This document shows positions 1-6,636 of a stretch of 10,722 bases of DNA, one piece after another. Source of the DNA: Armatimonadota bacterium (GTDB lineage: Bacteria > Armatimonadota > Armatimonadia > Armatimonadales > Armatimonadaceae); contig JACMIS010000928.1 of NCBI GenBank assembly GCA_014381035.1, positions 1 to 10,722 of the forward strand. Direction: 5' to 3'. The notes under the pieces were generated by a model, which searched no databases, was not told the DNA's origin, and saw nothing but the letters and a program-made list of their open reading frames with translations. A program made the position numbers and the translations under genes. Every line of letters starts with the position of its first letter. The stretch's first letter is position 1.

Positions 1-29
1 GACAAAAAAGAAATAATAAAAATTCAATA

Positions 30-53
30 TTGACATAGAATTTGCCGATAATG
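30..53 (+). promoter_or_regulatory. Conserved upstream element of the first jelly-roll gene (putative promoter)
   Basis: A perfect TTGACA lies at 30-35, with a GATAAT at 48-53 and AT-rich DNA upstream. The 12-bp spacer is too short for a standard sigma-70 pair, so which hexamer is used is unclear. The block 30-51 matches 960-981, upstream of the paralogous gene, at 17 of 22 positions. That conservation is the main reason to think it is regulatory. Confidence 0.4.
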
Positions 54-63
54 CATCAGGAGC

Positions 64-91
64 GAAGTAGCTCAATCGAAGTAGCTCAATC
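64..91 (+). repeat. 14-bp perfect tandem duplication in the 5' leader
   Basis: The unit gaagtagctcaatc occurs twice head to tail, at 64-77 and 78-91, just before the GGAG ribosome binding site at 95-98. The paralogous gene's leader lacks the second copy. It accounts for most of the extra distance between the conserved upstream block and the start (77 bp here, 61 bp in the paralogue). Confidence 0.85.
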
Positions 92-106
92 AATGGAGAA
101 AAAACG

Positions 107-712
107 ATGCGTGTAGTCATTAAACCTGCCGGGCTTCTAATACTGATAGTAATAATCGCCACACTCTCCAGTGTCGCCTTCTTCGGCATGCCGCGCCCGC
201 GCGCGGCGGCGGTGGCGAAAACGGCGGACAAGTCCGATAGTGCGAAATCGCCCACTGGTCTTAACTTTTACGGCGACCGCGCCTGGGGCTTAGCGGCGAT
301 CACACCCGAGGCAGCGGAACTGCAGGTAAGCACCGGTGCTGTTCCCGGTGTCGGGGAACCCGTTAAGATATACAAAGTACTGGTTAAAAAAGCGACGGAG
401 AACCCCTGGGATGTCAGCCTGTTTCTGCCGACGCCCGCGACGCTGGCGAAGAACGAAAAATTACGTCTTACCTTCCGCGCCCGTTCCGACGACGCGGTAC
501 CGTGCATAGCAAACTTCGAACAAAACAGCGCACCGTATCCCAAGTCAGGCGAACTGAAAGTCGCCACGACACGGGATTGGAACCAGTATACGCTCGAATT
601 CGCCTCGCGGGACAACTACGCCCCGGACAAGTCACACACGACATTCCACCTCGGGACCAAAAAGGGGATGATAGAGATCGCCGACATGCGCCTGGAGCGC
701 ATCGCGAAGTAG
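107..712 (+). CDS. Membrane-anchored CBM-like (galactose-binding fold) protein, copy 1
   Basis: A 201-residue protein. Residues 1-9 (MRVVIKPAG) are basic, residues 10-27 form one hydrophobic segment, and residues 28-60 are an Ala/Lys/Ser-rich linker, so it should be an inner-membrane-anchored protein with an exported domain. Residues about 75-201 look like a jelly-roll module of the CBM4/9 style: EKLRLTFRARS near 117, NFEQNSAPYPKS at 136-147, a W..YTLEF strand, and a closing strand EIADMRLERI. Such domains usually bind carbohydrate and are often attached to glycosidases, but none is fused here. The start is set by GGAG at 95-98. The protein is about half identical to the next gene product, with the N-terminal anchor and the RARS and FEQNS motifs best conserved. 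The ligand is unknown, and the fold call rests on motif style only. Confidence 0.75.
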   Translation: MRVVIKPAGLLILIVIIATLSSVAFFGMPRPRAAAVAKTADKSDSAKSPTGLNFYGDRAWGLAAITPEAAELQVSTGAVPGVGEPVKIYKVLVKKATENPWDVSLFLPTPATLAKNEKLRLTFRARSDDAVPCIANFEQNSAPYPKSGELKVATTRDWNQYTLEFASRDNYAPDKSHTTFHLGTKKGMIEIADMRLERIAK

Positions 713-735
713 GGTTCGCGCGATTATTCGCCGGA

Positions 736-781
736 AGGAACGCGCCCTCCATCCGCCGCACGGTGCAGGGGGCGTGTTCCT
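736..781 (+). terminator. Imperfect hairpin after the first jelly-roll gene, no T tract
   Basis: The 11-nt arm AGGAACGCGCC at 736-746 pairs with GGCGTGTTCCT at 771-781 with a single G-U pair, starting 23 nt after the stop. No run of T follows, so it is not a classic intrinsic terminator. It could be an RNA-stabilising or weak termination hairpin. The rest of the 713-1005 gap shows no gene and no clear similarity to anything else in the window. Confidence 0.35.
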
Positions 782-959
782 GCTCCCGTGTGTGAGAATC
801 CCCCTCCAGACACATCCGAACCGTAAGACGGCTGCCTGAAGATGGCTGGTCGTCAAGCGTTCGTCTGAAATCAGCACGATAGCATCCGCGCTTCGTCCCG
901 CCGGTCTTCCCGGTCCCCTGATTCGTCCGCGCCGCACTCCAGAGAATAATTATCTCAAG

Positions 960-981
960 TTGGCACACAATATGCCGATGA
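960..981 (+). promoter_or_regulatory. Conserved upstream element of the second jelly-roll gene
   Basis: It begins TTGGCA and shares the core TGCCGAT with the block at 30-51; 17 of 22 positions match. It lies 61 bp before the preferred start at 1021. No convincing -10 follows at 16-18 bp, so it may be a promoter of another sigma class or an activator site. Confidence 0.35.
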
Positions 982-1020
982 CAGACGAATATAACCGCTT
1001 AACTAATGGAGAATCAACAG

Positions 1021-1620
1021 ATGCGTGTCGTCATCAAACCGGCCGGACTTTTTATACTAATCGCAATCGCCGCCATACTTTTTAGCCTCATCCTATTCGG
1101 GATACTGCGTCCCCGCCCGGCGGCAGTGGCACAAAAACAGCTCGCCAAGCAACCTGTGACATCAGCCACGGACATATACACCGGACAGACATGGGAACTG
1201 CTCGTCCTTGTCAATGGGATAGGGGGCATGACAGAAAATATGGGCGCGGTTCCCGGTGCCACGGAACCCGTCAAGATTTACACACTGACTCTCAACACCG
1301 CCCCCAAGGAACCGTGGCAATTCGCTCTCCATCTCCCCACTCCGGCACCCGTCGTCAAGGGAGAGAAGTTACGACTGACGTTCCGTGCTCGCTCCAAGGA
1401 CGCGGTACCCGTCGTCGTAAACTTCGAGCAAAACAGCCTGCCGTATGCCAAATCGGTGACGCAGGACGAGAGCACCACCGGCGAATGGAAACAATACTCC
1501 GTCGAGTTCAACGCCGTGGACGACTATGCGCCCGAGGCGTCGCAGGTGGCAATCCACTGCGGTCTAAAAGTCGGCACACTGGAAATCGCGGACCTGCATT
1601 TGTATCGCATCGCGCAATAG
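1021..1620 (+). CDS. Membrane-anchored CBM-like (galactose-binding fold) protein, copy 2
   Basis: A 199-residue paralogue of the protein at 107-712, with the same plan: MRVVIKPAG, a hydrophobic anchor at about 10-27, a short linker and a jelly-roll-like domain. Shared motifs include PVKIY, EKLRLTFRARS, NFEQNS, YAPE and the closing EIADLHLYRI. An in-frame ATG at 1006 would add five residues. I prefer 1021 because the GGAG at 1008-1011 then sits where it does in copy 1, and the protein begins with the same nine residues; using 1006 would put the start inside the Shine-Dalgarno. The stop lies 15 bp before the large inverted repeat. It is probably a carbohydrate- or envelope-associated binding protein. 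No catalytic residues are recognised. Confidence 0.75.
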   Translation: MRVVIKPAGLFILIAIAAILFSLILFGILRPRPAAVAQKQLAKQPVTSATDIYTGQTWELLVLVNGIGGMTENMGAVPGATEPVKIYTLTLNTAPKEPWQFALHLPTPAPVVKGEKLRLTFRARSKDAVPVVVNFEQNSLPYAKSVTQDESTTGEWKQYSVEFNAVDDYAPEASQVAIHCGLKVGTLEIADLHLYRIAQ

Positions 1621-1635
1621 GGCGCGGCTTTGGTT

Positions 1636-1818
1636 TCGGGAGTCCCGGAAGCCCCCCGCCCCTCGCAGACGACGTTCGTCCAATTCTGGGGGAGCCTGAG
1701 GGGAGGGGACGAGGGCGGCACGCTCAGCCGACGAACGATTCTCCCCAGTATCGGCTCAACTCCCCCAGAATTGGACGAACGTCGTCTGCGAGGGGCGGGG
1801 GGCTTCCGGGACTCCCGA
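1636..1818. repeat. Perfect 59-bp inverted repeat with a 65-bp centre
   Basis: The arm at 1636-1694 is the exact reverse complement of 1760-1818. The centre (1695-1759) holds a smaller hairpin, AGCCGA at 1724-1729 against TCGGCT at 1751-1756. Each arm contains a near-palindrome GACGACGTTCGTC. The element starts 15 bp after the stop of the plus-strand gene and ends 16 bp before the stop of the convergent minus-strand gene. It has no open frame of its own, no T tract and no obvious target-site duplication. It could be a MITE-like element, a REP-type palindrome or a bidirectional transcription barrier. Confidence 0.9.
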
Positions 1819-1834
1819 CACACCGGTCAACATT

Positions 1835-2674
1835 TCAATCGTAGAGGGTTTTCCAAACGTCGGCGAAGTCCTGCGGGCGCAAAAGGCAGCGCAGAGATTC
1901 GGGGCTGCGGTGGAATGCCGCAAGGAGTGGTTCGGCACGAGTCAATCCCCAGTCCGGTAACTCTTTCGGCGCGGCGATGCGCGGCTCGGGGACCACTTTA
2001 TAACGATTGTTCGCTTCAAAAAGGGGGGTTCCGTTCCCACCACGCACGAGGAAATGCGCCATTCCTCCCTGGGCTACCAACTCCGTGTGTTCGGTATGAC
2101 AGTCTCCCATGCGCCAGGTACCGACTACGAGTGGCTCGGCACCGACATTGGCAAGAAGCGACGCCCACCCCGGCGCGACAACGGCTTTATCTCCGGCACG
2201 AAGCGGCAGTATGACGACATCATCTACCCCGTCGGTGACGCCGTGTTGTAGATACAGACATGCTTCGCCGTGCAAAAGTTCATGTATTTCGGGGTATGGC
2301 AGGTTCGTCCCCGGTGCCAGCGAGTTTGTGTGCCCGCGCGTGCGCACCCATTCCGGTGTGTCGTGAATCGTCCCATCCCGCAACACCATCAGGGTATAGC
2401 ACAAACCTCGCCGTGTTACTTCCTCGTGCATCGCCTCTGTGGTGCGCACATTCCGGTACACATGGTAGAGCGTTTGCGGCATGGATGCCTTCGAGATAGC
2501 GTCCGGTTCGCGTGCGACTGCCAACAGATCGGTCGTGTGCCGACTTTCCGGCGCGTCGGTGTGCACATCCGGCTCAAAGTGCAATCGTGGCGTGGTGTCA
2601 CCGGCTAACTCAATACCAAGTGGCGACGGAAAGCCCGTGGTCTCGGGAGGCAGGTCGGCGTATATAGCGGTCAT
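1835..2674 (-). CDS. Cupin-type glucose-6-phosphate isomerase family protein
   Basis: A 279-residue protein of the archaeal-type (cupin) phosphoglucose isomerase family, which interconverts glucose 6-phosphate and fructose 6-phosphate in the cytoplasm and is unrelated to the classical enzyme. Support: an N-terminal PLGIEL segment (18-23), LYHVYR (69-74), RGHTN (113-117), PYPEIHELLHGEA (126-138), then a GDKAVVAPGW strand and a NVGAEPLVV strand. In the Pyrococcus enzyme the metal is held by the pattern GHxH, a Glu and a later His. Here they align as H115, N117, E129 and S172, so two His ligands appear to be replaced. It is longer than the archaeal enzymes (about 190), with an added C-terminal region. 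The start is 8 bp after the upstream glycosidase stop, with no Shine-Dalgarno but a GGGTAGAAT block 5 nt upstream. The family is fairly sure; activity is uncertain. Confidence 0.8.
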   Translation of the reverse strand: MTAIYADLPPETTGFPSPLGIELAGDTTPRLHFEPDVHTDAPESRHTTDLLAVAREPDAISKASMPQTLYHVYRNVRTTEAMHEEVTRRGLCYTLMVLRDGTIHDTPEWVRTRGHTNSLAPGTNLPYPEIHELLHGEACLYLQHGVTDGVDDVVILPLRAGDKAVVAPGWASLLANVGAEPLVVGTWRMGDCHTEHTELVAQGGMAHFLVRGGNGTPLFEANNRYKVVPEPRIAAPKELPDWGLTRAEPLLAAFHRSPESLRCLLRPQDFADVWKTLYD

Positions 2675-2679
2675 ATAAT

Positions 2680-2688
2680 ATTCTACCC
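2680..2688 (-). promoter_or_regulatory. Candidate leaderless -10 element for the isomerase gene
   Basis: On the minus strand the sequence reads GGGTAGAAT followed by 5 nt and ATG. The TAGAAT fits the TANNNT form of a -10, and its TAG is also the stop codon of the upstream glycosidase gene. The same GGGTANAMT pattern precedes the genes starting at 4431 and 8754. Confidence 0.35.
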
Positions 2689-4431
2689 GTGTGGCGACGG
2701 ATCGTACCAGTCGTAGACGCGCTCGTCACCATCCGTAGCAGAGTCGTCGTAAGTCAGCCAGCGGCGCGGACAGGTCGTGTTACGCCAGTCTAACGGTTCC
2801 GCGACCGGACGCGCCACCGACGCCAGCGCGAACGCTTCCACGAGGGCGGCGCGTATATCACCGGTCACCGCCTCGGGGTCGGCGGATACAAACAGCGGCG
2901 TGCCGGAGCGGGCGAGCAGATCAAGCCACTGCCGATTGAGCGACCAGGGCACCGGTTCGCCGCGCATGATCCCGACGCAGTCGGCGTCCACCGCGAAGAA
3001 CGCGTTGTGTTGCGCCATCCGGAACGCCAGCGTGTTCACGCCCATCTTGCGGGTGCGCTCCCACTCGCGCCCCGATGTATCGTCGCCGGTGCGTTGCAAC
3101 TCGAACAACCCTGCGCCTAAATGCCCGACGGTGTTGCATCCGATGAGAACCGCATCCCCGGCGGCTTCGCGGATCGTGCGGTACAGACCGGTGATGATTT
3201 CCGCCGTGGTGCGCGAGCGGTCGGCGAAGTGCCAGCCGGGGCGGGTGTAGCCGTCCGCCATCGCGAAGCCCCATCGCCCGAACAGGTCGAACGTCGTGAA
3301 GTCATGTTTCACCAGTTCGTAGCCCCACTCGGCGGTGAGTCGCCGGACGTCCTCCGTGATCAGCGCGACGTTTTCGGGAAGGGTCGGGTCGAGCGTGTCG
3401 AGTATCCCGCTCTCGCTCGCGCCAGCGCGTTCGCGATTCAGCAGGCAGCTTTCGTCCGTACCGGGCGCGGCACCAAGGGGGCGAATCCAGATGCCGGGGC
3501 GGGTGCCGCGCTCACGCATTGCCCGCGCCAGACCGGGCATGTCCGGGAAGCGGGCATTGCCGTGGGTGTGCGGACCGCCCAATGCGCTCCCGAACCCCGA
3601 GTTTACCTGCCAGCCGTCGTCGATCACCATGAAGGGACGGTTTTCCGTGCCGACAGGTGCGAGAGACGCCATCAGTTCCGCATCGCGCAAAATCTGTTCG
3701 TGCGACGATCTGCCGTAGGCGTAGTACCAGTTATTACTGCCGTAAACCGGAAACCGGGGAAGGCGCGGGTTCGGACAAAGGCGGCGACACAGGGCTTGCG
3801 TCAACGCCCGCGAGGTGCCGTTCGCGGCGGCGGGGCTTTCCACGCCGCGCACCGTCGCCGCTAAAAGTTCGCGGTCGCCGAGCAGGACACCCGAACCGCC
3901 GTTCTGCGTCTCGAGCGTCAGCGTGTAACCGGACTGATCCACCGTGAAATGCGCCAGTGCCGCCGCGCCGGTTTCCACGCCTAACCCGAAGCCCGACCCG
4001 GACGCCAGATGCCACGAAACGAAGTACCAGAAGAACCGCCGCTCGGGAACGATACCACGCCATTCCAGATCGCCGTATCCACGCTCGAACGCGTCGCCGA
4101 GTAATGTAACGCCTTCGGGAAGTCGCACACCGAAATGCAGACGCACCCGGTGCAGGGCTTCGTTCGGCGCGGAAACCCGCACGGTCAAGCCGCCGTCTTC
4201 CGTGTGCGACAGGCGCACCGTGACCCCGTTCCCGCCCCACGTCTCGCCGTCCGCGCCCGCCGCCAGCGCGAACGCTCCGGCATCGGTCACGGCATGAACC
4301 CGGTCGGGCAAAGCGACATATCCGGCATGAATCTGCGTCGCTGCGAGTGCCGACGCCGTCTCCGCCGCGATCAAAGCCGTCACTATCGCCGCCCCTGCCG
4401 GAACGGGGATTTCCGTTGCCTCACTACTCAT
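2683..4431 (-). CDS. GH36-like (clan GH-D) alpha-galactosidase / melibiase
   Basis: A 582-residue protein that matches the GH36/GH27 plan. A beta-rich N-terminal region (about 35-215) is followed by a TIM barrel: VYGSNNWYYAYG at 229-240, MVIDDGWQ at 268-275, RPGIWIRPL at 311-319, VKHDF at 374-378 and RTGDDTS at 447-453. In this clan the nucleophile is the Asp of the KxD motif, here D377, and the acid/base Asp lies in the GDD motif, here D450 or D451. The expected reaction is retaining hydrolysis of terminal alpha-galactosides such as melibiose or raffinose; alpha-N-acetylgalactosaminide is an alternative. No signal peptide is seen, so it is probably cytoplasmic. It is shorter than the usual GH36 enzyme (about 700 residues), with a reduced N-terminal sandwich. 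It sits 8 bp ahead of the isomerase gene, which suits sugar catabolism. No Shine-Dalgarno is visible. Confidence 0.82.
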   Translation of the reverse strand: MSSEATEIPVPAGAAIVTALIAAETASALAATQIHAGYVALPDRVHAVTDAGAFALAAGADGETWGGNGVTVRLSHTEDGGLTVRVSAPNEALHRVRLHFGVRLPEGVTLLGDAFERGYGDLEWRGIVPERRFFWYFVSWHLASGSGFGLGVETGAAALAHFTVDQSGYTLTLETQNGGSGVLLGDRELLAATVRGVESPAAANGTSRALTQALCRRLCPNPRLPRFPVYGSNNWYYAYGRSSHEQILRDAELMASLAPVGTENRPFMVIDDGWQVNSGFGSALGGPHTHGNARFPDMPGLARAMRERGTRPGIWIRPLGAAPGTDESCLLNRERAGASESGILDTLDPTLPENVALITEDVRRLTAEWGYELVKHDFTTFDLFGRWGFAMADGYTRPGWHFADRSRTTAEIITGLYRTIREAAGDAVLIGCNTVGHLGAGLFELQRTGDDTSGREWERTRKMGVNTLAFRMAQHNAFFAVDADCVGIMRGEPVPWSLNRQWLDLLARSGTPLFVSADPEAVTGDIRAALVEAFALASVARPVAEPLDWRNTTCPRRWLTYDDSATDGDERVYDWYDPSPHG

Positions 4432-4440
4432 AATGAACGC

Positions 4441-4449
4441 AGTGTACCC
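4441..4449 (-). promoter_or_regulatory. Candidate -10 element for the GH36-like gene
   Basis: On the minus strand GGGTACACT lies 9 nt upstream of the ATG at 4431, in the 55-bp gap after the TPR-like gene. It matches the GGGTANAMT pattern seen before two other genes in the window, and no Shine-Dalgarno is present. A promoter here would give a very short or absent leader. Confidence 0.35.
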
Positions 4450-4486
4450 GGTTTCGGCAATCCGACGACTGCATAAGGCACTGCCA

Positions 4487-5269
4487 CTACAGTTTTGCTA
4501 AATTCGCCTCCAGGTCTCTGATGTTGTACCCCGCCGCCTGGCGACCGGGATGTGTCGGTGGGACGATCCGTTGAAAACGCTTGTACAGGTTGATCGCACT
4601 TCGGGCGTAGGCGGGATCTTTCGTCGCGCTGTGCGCGATGCGGTGACAATCGGCAGCAATCCATAGGATATGGCTGTTGCCGGGAGCCGCGCGAACAAGA
4701 TCATCCGAAAGTTTCGCCGCCTCCACTTTCGCCGCCTTATCATAACCGCTTACGAGCGAACAGCAGGCGAAGTATTTTGCTTCCAGGTCCTTCGGGTTAT
4801 TGCGCACGAGCCGCCGCGCCACCGGAACAAAAAAGCGGGCTGTTATATCCCTCGCCTCGAAAAAAAATTGTACGCGGGCGTATTCGTGACTTTTCGGCGT
4901 TTCGGGTCTCGCCAGTGCTTCCACCACATCATAGTTATTCCCCGGTCTCTTGTAACGCCCGTCTATCAGGTACTGCGCGTAAGCCCATCGGTATTGCGCC
5001 GTGGCATCTTTGGGAGATGCCTCCGCAATCTTTCTGTAGCTCGCGAGGAGAGAAGCCGTCAACTTACCTGCGGCAGATTGCGCATCAAGCCGCTCCCGTA
5101 TCTGCCGGAACGGTTCGTCCGCCTTGTCTTCCCAGGGCACACGACCCAACCGGGCAATGAACTCCTCGGGCTTATGTATGCCATATTCACCGGCGAATCG
5201 GTTCGCCCAGGCGGTCTTGCCCGCACAGACCGACAGAAACACACAAAATAACACCGTTGCAATTCGCAT
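4487..5269 (-). CDS. Secreted TPR-like helical protein, function unknown
   Basis: A 260-residue protein. Residues 1-22 are a type I signal peptide with likely cleavage after AWA (20-22). The LSVC at 12-15 is not a good lipobox because V sits at -1. The rest is alpha-helical with repeat-like stretches of TPR style: LASYRKIAEASPKDATAQYR, then RLVRNNPKDLEAKYF, then DDLVRAAPGNSHILW, then SAINLYKRF. Such solenoids usually bind protein partners, and no enzyme motif is seen. The start is 2 bp after the stop of the split gene upstream, with a strong GGGGAG ribosome binding site inside that gene's end, so the two are almost certainly co-transcribed and probably act together outside the cytoplasmic membrane. 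The partner is unknown. Confidence 0.75.
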   Translation of the reverse strand: MRIATVLFCVFLSVCAGKTAWANRFAGEYGIHKPEEFIARLGRVPWEDKADEPFRQIRERLDAQSAAGKLTASLLASYRKIAEASPKDATAQYRWAYAQYLIDGRYKRPGNNYDVVEALARPETPKSHEYARVQFFFEARDITARFFVPVARRLVRNNPKDLEAKYFACCSLVSGYDKAAKVEAAKLSDDLVRAAPGNSHILWIAADCHRIAHSATKDPAYARSAINLYKRFQRIVPPTHPGRQAAGYNIRDLEANLAKL

Positions 5270-5271
5270 GA

Positions 5272-6519
5272 TTAGTATCTCCCCTTGGTAAATGTGACGA
5301 CTTTATGCTGGGTATGCGGTATTGTTTTGTTTGGGAATACGTCTCCCATATAGCCGTCCGCGCCATACCCATCGGCAATGTATGTCACCTTCACCTTCCC
5401 GACCGCCTTCGTGGCGGAAACTGTAAAGGGACCATGCTGTCCTCTGTACCATTCCCAGATATTACCACTGTTGATTATGTCCGCATCCTCCGGGGGGTCT
5501 AAACGCGGCACGCCGGGGAGTTCAATATTGTCGGGGAAATCAGTATTATCTCTAAGACACCGGTTGATAATCTTTTGCTCCGAAACCGCTTTTTCAAACA
5601 CTCCGAAATCCGTGTCACAGTCTTCATCAGGAAGGGGAGCGGGCGAAAAATATTCCCAGCCGACGCCGATTGCGGGACCGATAACGTCCGCCATTAGCGG
5701 CGGCACCCACCCATACCCAGCCGGGAGATAGATCGTTGCGGCTAATCCTCCTATACCCAGAACTACACCTGTAATTCCGACCGCTAGGTCACCGTTTTCC
5801 TTGACCGTTGCGCTGGGGTTCTTCAGTTTGATGTAAATCTTCGTTCCTGGGCGAGCATCTGTGGGTCGGACCCCTTCCGATATCTGCTCGAACCCGGTTA
5901 ACTCTGCGGATGATCCACTGGTCCCGTTGACCTGTACGTGATTCTCCTGCGGCATATGCCAGATGATTGAGTACTCATCCTTGTGAGTCGTCCCATCGAC
6001 ATCGATCACCTTCGCCTTGAATGTCGATTTCATCGGCATGGCGTCTTTGCCCACACGTTCAAAAGTATACTCCCTAATGTGACAATTGAGGTCATGCTGT
6101 AGATAACCAAAAAACTGATCCAGTTGCCCCCGCCCTGTGGTTTCCCAATCCGGGTCCAAACCCAAGTAGTCGAAACCTAGATGGCCTCTATATCGATATG
6201 GAGAAGTCAGATCATCAAGAGAACCGACCCATCTCGCATGGGCTTTCGTTGTGCCCATAAAACCTTTCGTGAACGTTGGGAATGCACCACTCCCATACGC
6301 CGCCACCGTATCGTCTTTTTTAGAACCATCATGCTCACGTTTGTTGGGTTTTCGGGTATAGCCCACTACTGTTGCTTCATTCGCTTTATAATACGTTGTG
6401 CCTAATTCATTCTCGATAGTCAAACCTCGCTCCGCAGAAACAGCCATATACATGTTTTGTGCATACGCTGAGGAATAGAATTGATCCGACCAGGGTTGCT
6501 CCCTATCTGGGATGGTCAC
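5272..6519 (-). CDS. Downstream part of a TGA-split secreted protein (start uncertain)
   Basis: This 415-residue frame starts at a GTG (6519) with no Shine-Dalgarno. The same frame stays open upstream to a TGA at 6634, beyond which it continues as the 6634-7143 gene. Between the TGA and this GTG there is no in-frame ATG, GTG or TTG. It therefore reads best as codons 209-623 of one longer gene. The sequence is not recognised: Tyr/Thr/Gly-rich, beta-like, and with no catalytic motif I can name. Residues 245-289 form a long Gly/Ala/Ile-rich hydrophobic stretch that could insert in a membrane or pack as a core. The end (about 365-415) looks like a beta domain. Its bases are visibly less GC-rich than those of the glycosidase downstream. 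Translation of this part is uncertain unless the TGA is read through. Confidence 0.55.
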   Translation of the reverse strand: MTIPDREQPWSDQFYSSAYAQNMYMAVSAERGLTIENELGTTYYKANEATVVGYTRKPNKREHDGSKKDDTVAAYGSGAFPTFTKGFMGTTKAHARWVGSLDDLTSPYRYRGHLGFDYLGLDPDWETTGRGQLDQFFGYLQHDLNCHIREYTFERVGKDAMPMKSTFKAKVIDVDGTTHKDEYSIIWHMPQENHVQVNGTSGSSAELTGFEQISEGVRPTDARPGTKIYIKLKNPSATVKENGDLAVGITGVVLGIGGLAATIYLPAGYGWVPPLMADVIGPAIGVGWEYFSPAPLPDEDCDTDFGVFEKAVSEQKIINRCLRDNTDFPDNIELPGVPRLDPPEDADIINSGNIWEWYRGQHGPFTVSATKAVGKVKVTYIADGYGADGYMGDVFPNKTIPHTQHKVVTFTKGRY

Positions 6520-6633
6520 TTTCGCTGTCGATTTCAGATCGTACTCACCAACTAATACTTCCGTACTACGACCGGAATTTTCTACGACGCGGACACGGGT
6601 GCTACCGGGTATGGTTTTCGAGTTCGCATCCGA

Positions 6634-6636
6634 TCA
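6634..6636 (-). other. Single in-frame TGA splitting a 623-codon frame
   Basis: The minus strand reads GGC GAG GAG TGA TCG GAT GCG. The frame is open for 169 codons before this TGA and 453 codons after it, ending in TAA at 5272-5274. TGA is a normal stop elsewhere in the window (the isomerase, the 207-residue protein and HtrA), so general code reassignment is unlikely. A recent nonsense mutation, a sequence error or programmed readthrough all remain possible. Confidence 0.9.

Noticed and set aside
468..968. Minus-strand open frame of 166 codons
   Set aside because: It runs antisense into the first jelly-roll gene and through a non-coding gap. There is no ribosome binding site and no domain-like sequence.
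1006..1020. ATG at 1006 as start of the second jelly-roll gene
   Set aside because: It would place the start within the ribosome binding site that is conserved with copy 1; ATG 1021 gives the same N-terminus as the paralogue.
1630..2214. Plus-strand open frame of 194 codons across the inverted repeat and the isomerase gene
   Set aside because: Half is the inverted repeat and half is antisense to the isomerase. The composition is Arg-rich and unstructured, and no ribosome binding site is seen.
3121..3864. Long plus-strand open frame of 247 codons
   Set aside because: It lies antisense to the GH36-like gene, where high GC at third positions keeps the opposite strand open. Its Arg/Ala/Gly-rich product has no recognisable motif, while the minus-strand protein has clear family motifs.
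5225..5233. Lipobox in the TPR-like protein signal peptide
   Set aside because: LSVC has Val at the position before Cys, and a better type I cleavage site (AWA) follows a few residues later.
6590..6636. Selenocysteine insertion at the in-frame TGA
   Set aside because: No stable hairpin with an apical loop was apparent just downstream by eye, and the context (EE-stop-SD) does not resemble any selenoprotein family I know.
6634..6636. Genome-wide reassignment of TGA to a sense codon
   Set aside because: TGA ends the isomerase, the 207-residue protein (in a 4-bp overlap) and the HtrA-like gene at sensible places, and Trp is encoded by TGG throughout.
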